Assembly: GCA_033763735.1 (NCBI GenBank)
Contig: JANRJY010000110.1
Coordinates: 1 to 9,227 of the forward strand
Direction: 5' to 3'
From: JANRJY01 sp033763735
GTDB taxonomy: Bacteria > Bacteroidota > Bacteroidia > Cytophagales > UBA9547
Length of the DNA: 9,227 nt
Position numbers and translations under genes: made by a program. The stretch's first letter is position 1; every line of letters begins with the position of its first letter. Below are positions 6,866 through 9,227 of the stretch, piece after piece. Below the pieces are notes generated by a model that was not told where the DNA came from, searched no databases, and worked only from the letters and a program-made list of their open reading frames with translations.

Positions 6866-7660
6866 ATGCTACAATATCATCAGTTACTTCAGCACATACT
6901 CGACAAAGGTACATTCAAGCCGGATCGTACCGGAACAGGTACTTTTAGTGTTTTTGGTTATCAAATGCGATTTGATCTGTCTGAAGGCTTTCCATTAGTT
7001 ACAACAAAAAAAGTCCATACACGCTCCATTATTTATGAATTATTGTGGTTTTTGAAAGGAGATACAAATATTAAATACCTGAAAGAAAACGGTGTGTCAA
7101 TTTGGGACGAATGGGCCGATGCAGAAGGAGAACTAGGTCCGGTGTATGGCAAACAATGGCGAAGCTGGCAATGTGCCGATGGCAGAGAAGTAGATCAAAT
7201 TACGAACTTAATTGCGCAAATCAAGCGCAAACCTGACTCCAGAAGGTTATTGGTTAGTGCCTGGAACGTTGCCGATGTGGACAAAATGGCTTTGCCTCCT
7301 TGCCACACCATGTTTCAGTTTTATGTGGCTAATGGAAAGCTTTCATGCCAATTATACCAGCGAAGTGCCGATGTGTTTTTGGGAGTGCCTTTTAACATTG
7401 CTTCTTATGCATTACTCACGCTTATGATTGCCCAAGTATGTGACTTGGAACCCGGAGATTTTGTACACACATTTGGAGATGCACATTTGTATAGCAATCA
7501 TATCGAACAAGCTAAGTTGCAATTGTCACGACATATCAAACCCCTACCAACAATGAAATTGAACCCTGCTATCAGAGATATTTTCGGGTTTACGTACGAA
7601 GATTTCACTTTGGAAAACTACGATCCACATCCGGCCATAAAGGCAGCGGTGGCGGTTTAA
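6866..7660 (+). CDS. thyA: thymidylate synthase
   Basis: Converts dUMP and 5,10-methylenetetrahydrofolate to dTMP and dihydrofolate in the cytoplasm. The 264 residues are collinear with the E. coli enzyme. Arg21 lies in FKPDRTGTGT; Arg126/Arg127 are in SRRLLVSAWN; the catalytic nucleophile Cys146 is in LPPCHTMFQFY; Arg166, Asp169 and Asn177 are in QRSADVFLGVPFNIASY; His207/Tyr209 are in HTFGDAHLYSNH. The C-terminus is HPAIKAAVAV, as in active enzymes. ATG at 6866 is chosen because it gives the exact family start (MLQYHQLLQHIL); the frame is open upstream to a TTG at 6839, which would add nine untypical residues. It begins 63 bp after the pseudokinase gene, which leaves room for its own promoter: TTATTTTG at 6842-6849 is one base off the -7 consensus. 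No dihydrofolate reductase gene follows, unlike many thyA-folA pairs. Confidence 0.98.
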   Translation: MLQYHQLLQHILDKGTFKPDRTGTGTFSVFGYQMRFDLSEGFPLVTTKKVHTRSIIYELLWFLKGDTNIKYLKENGVSIWDEWADAEGELGPVYGKQWRSWQCADGREVDQITNLIAQIKRKPDSRRLLVSAWNVADVDKMALPPCHTMFQFYVANGKLSCQLYQRSADVFLGVPFNIASYALLTLMIAQVCDLEPGDFVHTFGDAHLYSNHIEQAKLQLSRHIKPLPTMKLNPAIRDIFGFTYEDFTLENYDPHPAIKAAVAV

Positions 7661-7745
7661 TCAGACTCACATGCTCTTTTTATAACAGTTTCTAATCTTA
7701 AATTTATAAATAGCCACTATGTAAGTTTAGAGGTAACCAAATCAT

Positions 7746-7772
7746 AATGGGTGTCAGAATTCAAATCCCATT
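7746..7772. repeat. 6-bp inverted repeat in the thyA/YCII convergent gap
   Basis: AATGGG at 7746-7751 and CCCATT at 7767-7772 are perfect reverse complements around a 15-nt spacer that itself contains the palindrome GAATTC. It directly abuts the larger inverted repeat at 7773-7820. A weak T-rich stretch (TTTTATTT) follows on the plus strand, so it could help end thyA transcription, though the stem is short and the loop long. Confidence 0.3.
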
Positions 7773-7820
7773 TTATTTACTATTCGACATGCGTAATGCA
7801 ACATATCGAATAGTTGATAA
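7773..7820. repeat. long imperfect inverted repeat between convergent genes
   Basis: The perfect core is ACTATTCGA (7779-7787) against TCGAATAGT (7806-7814). Beyond a two-base interruption the outer arms TTAT (7773-7776) and ATAA (7817-7820) also pair, and an inner ATG/CAT triplet can pair past one mismatch. The element lies between the 3' ends of thyA and the YCII gene, so a shared terminator is possible. It lacks the flanking A- and T-runs of a classical bidirectional terminator. Confidence 0.45.
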
Positions 7821-7843
7821 TTGAAAGTCGGACATTAAATTTA

Positions 7844-8194
7844 TTAATTTTCCAATTTATGAATTGGGCGAACTTCTAATTTTCCGTTTTCTTCAAAAAT
7901 AGGACAACCCTTTGAAATCTCAACCGCCTCGTTAATGTCTTTTGCATTAATAATAAGATAGCCATTAACCATTTCTTTGGCTTCGATAAAAGGACCTTCG
8001 GCCACTACTTTACTTTTTCCGATTACTTGTTTACCAGTGCGTTGAAGAGATTCGCCTCCTGCAAGTATTCCTTTTTGACCCAAACCTTGCATCCAGGTTA
8101 CCCATGATTGAATGTATTCCATAGCCTCTTTTGAATCATTGGCATTGTCGGGGTGAGTGTCACCGCCTCTGAATAAAAACATAAATTTTTCCAT
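7844..8194 (-). CDS. YCII-related (DGPF-type) family protein
   Basis: Small cytoplasmic protein of 116 residues with the dimeric alpha+beta YCII fold. It opens with MEKFMFLFRGGDTH, then a helix EAMEYIQSWVTWMQGLGQKGIL, the turn AGGESLQ, the hallmark segment VVAEGPFIEAKEMVNGYLII (DGPF variant EGPF, residues 66-69), and the end AKDINEAVEISKGCPIF ... KLEVRPI. This order is characteristic of the Bacteroidota/Proteobacteria YCII proteins related to YciI. The biochemical role of this subgroup is not established. It is transcribed divergently from an HxlR regulator across 93 bp, so it may be that regulator's target. The ATG is embedded in a 12-bp palindrome (8192-8203). The gene runs convergent to thyA. 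Confidence 0.9.
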   Translation of the reverse strand: MEKFMFLFRGGDTHPDNANDSKEAMEYIQSWVTWMQGLGQKGILAGGESLQRTGKQVIGKSKVVAEGPFIEAKEMVNGYLIINAKDINEAVEISKGCPIFEENGKLEVRPIHKLEN

Positions 8195-8203
8195 ATTAAT
8201 ATG
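8192..8203. promoter_or_regulatory. 12-bp perfect palindrome overlapping the YCII start codon
   Basis: CATATTAATATG is fully self-complementary, and its first three bases are the complement of the YCII start codon. Because it lies in a divergent regulator/target intergenic region, it could be an operator that blocks transcription or initiation. A/T-rich palindromes of this length also occur by chance in such DNA. Confidence 0.3.
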
Positions 8204-8219
8204 ATTTTAATTATTTATT

Positions 8220-8227
8220 TATTTTTG
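8220..8227 (+). promoter_or_regulatory. candidate -7 promoter element for the HxlR gene
   Basis: TATTTTTG matches the Bacteroidota -7 consensus TAnnTTTG. It would place the transcript start near 8234 and leave a leader of about 54 nt before the ATG at 8288. No clear -33 TTG precedes it, and the region is T-rich, so a chance match is possible. Confidence 0.3.
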
Positions 8228-8234
8228 TACTGCA

Positions 8235-8280
8235 AATTATCAGAGTTATAATTAATAATACAAGTAGGTCAGTTTAACTG
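8235..8280. promoter_or_regulatory. inverted repeats in the HxlR/YCII divergent intergenic region
   Basis: Two dyads are visible: AATTAT (8235-8240) with ATAATT (8248-8253) around a 7-nt spacer, and CAGTT-T-AACTG (8270-8280), which ends 7 bp before the HxlR start codon. HxlR-type proteins are dimeric winged-helix regulators that bind dyad operators and often control their own gene and a divergent neighbour. Either dyad could serve that role; the sequence alone does not decide between them. Confidence 0.3.
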
Positions 8281-8287
8281 TGTAAGT

Positions 8288-8695
8288 ATGGAAAATAATA
8301 CTAATGTTATATATCAAGTAGATAGCAAAGCAAATAAAATTATATTTGATGAAATTTCTTGTCCCGTAACGGCTACAATGAAAGTTTTGGGTGGAAAATG
8401 GAAGCCAATACTTATTAATGCCATATACTTAACTGCGCCAGCAAGGTTTGGGGAATTGAAGCGAAGTGTTAAAGGAATAACTCAATCAATGCTTACACAG
8501 CAGCTAAGAGAATTAGAAGAAGATGGGTTAATTCACAGAAAAATTTATGCAGAAATTCCCCCAAGAGTAGAATACACTTTGACTGAATTTGGGCTAAGTT
8601 TATCACCAATCATACAATCGATGGCAGAATGGGGAAAGCAATATTGGCTTAATAATGAAACAAAAAAGCCATCAAAAAGAAAATCAACGAAATAA
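8288..8695 (+). CDS. HxlR-family winged-helix transcriptional regulator
   Basis: Dimeric DNA-binding regulator of 135 residues. The HxlR domain spans about 24-120: CPVTATMKVLGGKWKPILI at its start, ARFGELKRSVKGITQSMLTQQLRELEEDGLI (helix-turn-helix with recognition helix around SMLTQQLREL), the wing RKIYAEIPPRVEYTLTEFG, and the dimerisation helix LSPIIQSMAEWGKQYW. Cys25 stands at the position of the redox-sensing Cys in YodB/HypR-type members, so thiol or electrophile sensing is possible but not shown. The N-terminal 20 residues are an extension, and the Lys-rich tail (KKPSKRKSTK) is outside the domain. It is divergent from the YCII gene, its most likely target. The ATG at 8288 follows dyad sequences. 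Confidence 0.95.
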   Translation: MENNTNVIYQVDSKANKIIFDEISCPVTATMKVLGGKWKPILINAIYLTAPARFGELKRSVKGITQSMLTQQLRELEEDGLIHRKIYAEIPPRVEYTLTEFGLSLSPIIQSMAEWGKQYWLNNETKKPSKRKSTK

Positions 8696-8946
8696 ATAAA
8701 TGACAAATCGAAACGTGGACATAAAAACCACTATAGCCAACATTTAAGTCTCGCATTCTTATCCCCCTCTACAAAACACACATAAAGCACTACCGCTGGA
8801 GGGATGTTTATGCTTACTCAAAGTCCTATGATCACAGTGTTCTTAGCCCTCTTGATTAGAGGATGTTGTAGCTTTGCTGTGGAAATTCATAGGGGATGGA
8901 GGGAAGTGCTATCTTTTCATCACTGCCTATTTCCTTTTGCTATGTA
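8696..8946. other. non-coding gap between convergent HxlR and ndk genes, compositionally distinct
   Basis: I see no convincing gene here. Open frames on the plus strand (such as 8804-8989) run into ndk in antisense and match nothing I know. Structure present: CCTCT (8848-8852) against AGAGG (8858-8862), a compact 5-bp hairpin; AGCACT (8786-8791) against AGTGCT (8905-8910), a 6-bp pair that could close a domain of about 125 nt enclosing the hairpin; and GTGG/CCAC around an A-rich loop near 8715-8733. No T-run terminator is evident. From about 8740 on, GC content is visibly higher (roughly 45%) than in the other gaps (about 25%). Confidence 0.4.
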
Positions 8947-9227
8947 TTATCTCTCCAAAACGGAAAAGAAAAACGAAGATTCGATTTGAGCATTCTCGTC
9001 GCTATCGGACCCATGGATGGCATTGCTCTCCAAGGAGCGGGCATACAGCTTGCGTATGGTGCCTTCTTCTGCATTGGCCGGATTGGTAGCTCCGATCAAT
9101 TTTCTAAAATCAGCTACGGCATTTTCTTTCTCCAACACCATGGCTATGATGGGTCCAGCGGACATCACCCTTTTGAGGTCTTCAAAAAACGGACGCTCCC
9201 TGTGGATGGCATAAAACTCACCCGCCT
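8947..9227 (-). CDS. ndk: nucleoside diphosphate kinase, N-terminus cut by window edge
   Basis: Transfers the gamma phosphate of ATP to nucleoside diphosphates through a phosphohistidine, in the cytoplasm. The 93 residues present cover the C-terminal two-thirds of a protein normally about 140 long; roughly 46 residues lie beyond 9227. The reverse frame reads AGEFYAIHRERPFFEDLKR, then VMSAGPIIAMVLEKENAV, FRKLIGATNPANAEEGTIRKLYA and the active-site motif NAIHGSDSDENA, whose His is the phospho-acceptor, ending FFFSVLER. These are the standard Ndk signatures (GATNPA, HGSDS). The stop is the TTA at 8947-8949 (TAA on the coding strand). GC content is above 50%, much higher than in the other genes here. 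Confidence 0.97.
   Translation of the reverse strand, partial: AGEFYAIHRERPFFEDLKRVMSAGPIIAMVLEKENAVADFRKLIGATNPANAEEGTIRKLYARSLESNAIHGSDSDENAQIESSFFFSVLER

Noticed and set aside
7212..7427. Second plus-strand frame inside thyA
   Set aside because: It is a +1/+2 shadow of thymidylate synthase, whose own frame carries all catalytic residues.
7710..7785. tRNA-like stretch with a CAT anticodon loop (ATCATAA, 7740-7746) and a T-loop-like TTCAAAT
   Set aside because: The anticodon stem has one mismatch, the T-stem pairs only one of five positions, and no acceptor stem or D-arm can be drawn. It could be a very decayed tRNA but is more likely chance.
7773..7820. dif/XerCD site
   Set aside because: The arms surround an 18-nt centre rather than the 6-bp centre of dif, and the arm sequence does not resemble known XerC/XerD half-sites.
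8812..8819. CTTACTCA, matching eight bases of the putative LytTR half-site
   Set aside because: It is a single 8-bp match without a partner 21 bp away, and one such match in about 9 kb is not unexpected.
8804..8989. Plus-strand 61-codon frame (and the overlapping 8874-9089 and 9017-9214 frames)
   Set aside because: These run antisense into the conserved ndk coding region and show no family resemblance.
1..9227. CRISPR array, insertion sequence, integrase or defence-gene island
   Set aside because: I saw no regularly spaced repeats, transposase or recombinase motifs, or terminal inverted repeats with target duplications anywhere in the window.

Overview
The window looks like chromosomal DNA from a member of the Bacteroidota, probably an environmental Chitinophagales-, Sphingobacteriales- or Saprospirales-like lineage. 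Most of it is AT-rich. Start codons lack Shine-Dalgarno sequences and are preceded by A/T runs. Two intergenic sites match the Bacteroidota -7 element TAnnTTTG. The protein families present (an Na+-type CNT nucleoside carrier with long loops, a PAS/LytS kinase paired with a LytTR regulator, a SpoIIAA-like STAS protein, and an HxlR/YCII pair) are typical of that phylum. The finer taxonomy is a guess.

Layout. 1-1280 (-): a concentrative nucleoside transporter that probably starts at TTG and lacks only its extreme C-terminus at the window edge. 1281-1540: a divergent intergenic region with a 7-bp inverted repeat, a good -7 promoter element and a possible 36-codon leader ORF. 1541-5595 (+): a signalling cluster made of a small SpoIIAA/STAS-like protein, a very large soluble histidine kinase with five PAS-type sensor units and a LytS-type core, and its LytTR response regulator 6 bp downstream. 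5596-5689: an intercistronic region with a hairpin and two identical 10-bp repeats exactly 21 bp apart, which is the architecture of LytTR-regulator binding sites. 5690-6802 (+): a second PAS/HisKA protein that keeps its H-box but has lost the ATP-binding residues (a pseudokinase). 6866-7660 (+): thymidylate synthase thyA. 7661-7843: a convergent gap with two adjacent inverted repeats. 7844-8194 (-): a YCII-family protein. 8288-8695 (+): a divergent HxlR-type regulator. 8696-8946: a gap of higher GC content. 8947-9227 (-): the C-terminal two-thirds of nucleoside diphosphate kinase, in clearly GC-richer DNA.

How the genes may work together. The kinase at 2032 senses a cytoplasmic signal through its PAS array and phosphorylates the LytTR regulator at Asp55. 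I infer that the regulator could bind the 21-bp-spaced repeats just upstream of the pseudokinase gene. That gene would then be a target of the pathway and possibly a phosphoryl acceptor or brake in it. The STAS-like protein at the head of the cluster is a plausible partner. CNT, ThyA and Ndk all belong to nucleoside/nucleotide metabolism, but they are not arranged as an operon. The most unusual items are the pseudokinase, the putative LytTR box, a 35-bp segment between ATGCA repeats that shifts the frame of the large kinase's N-terminus, and the abrupt compositional change near 8740.
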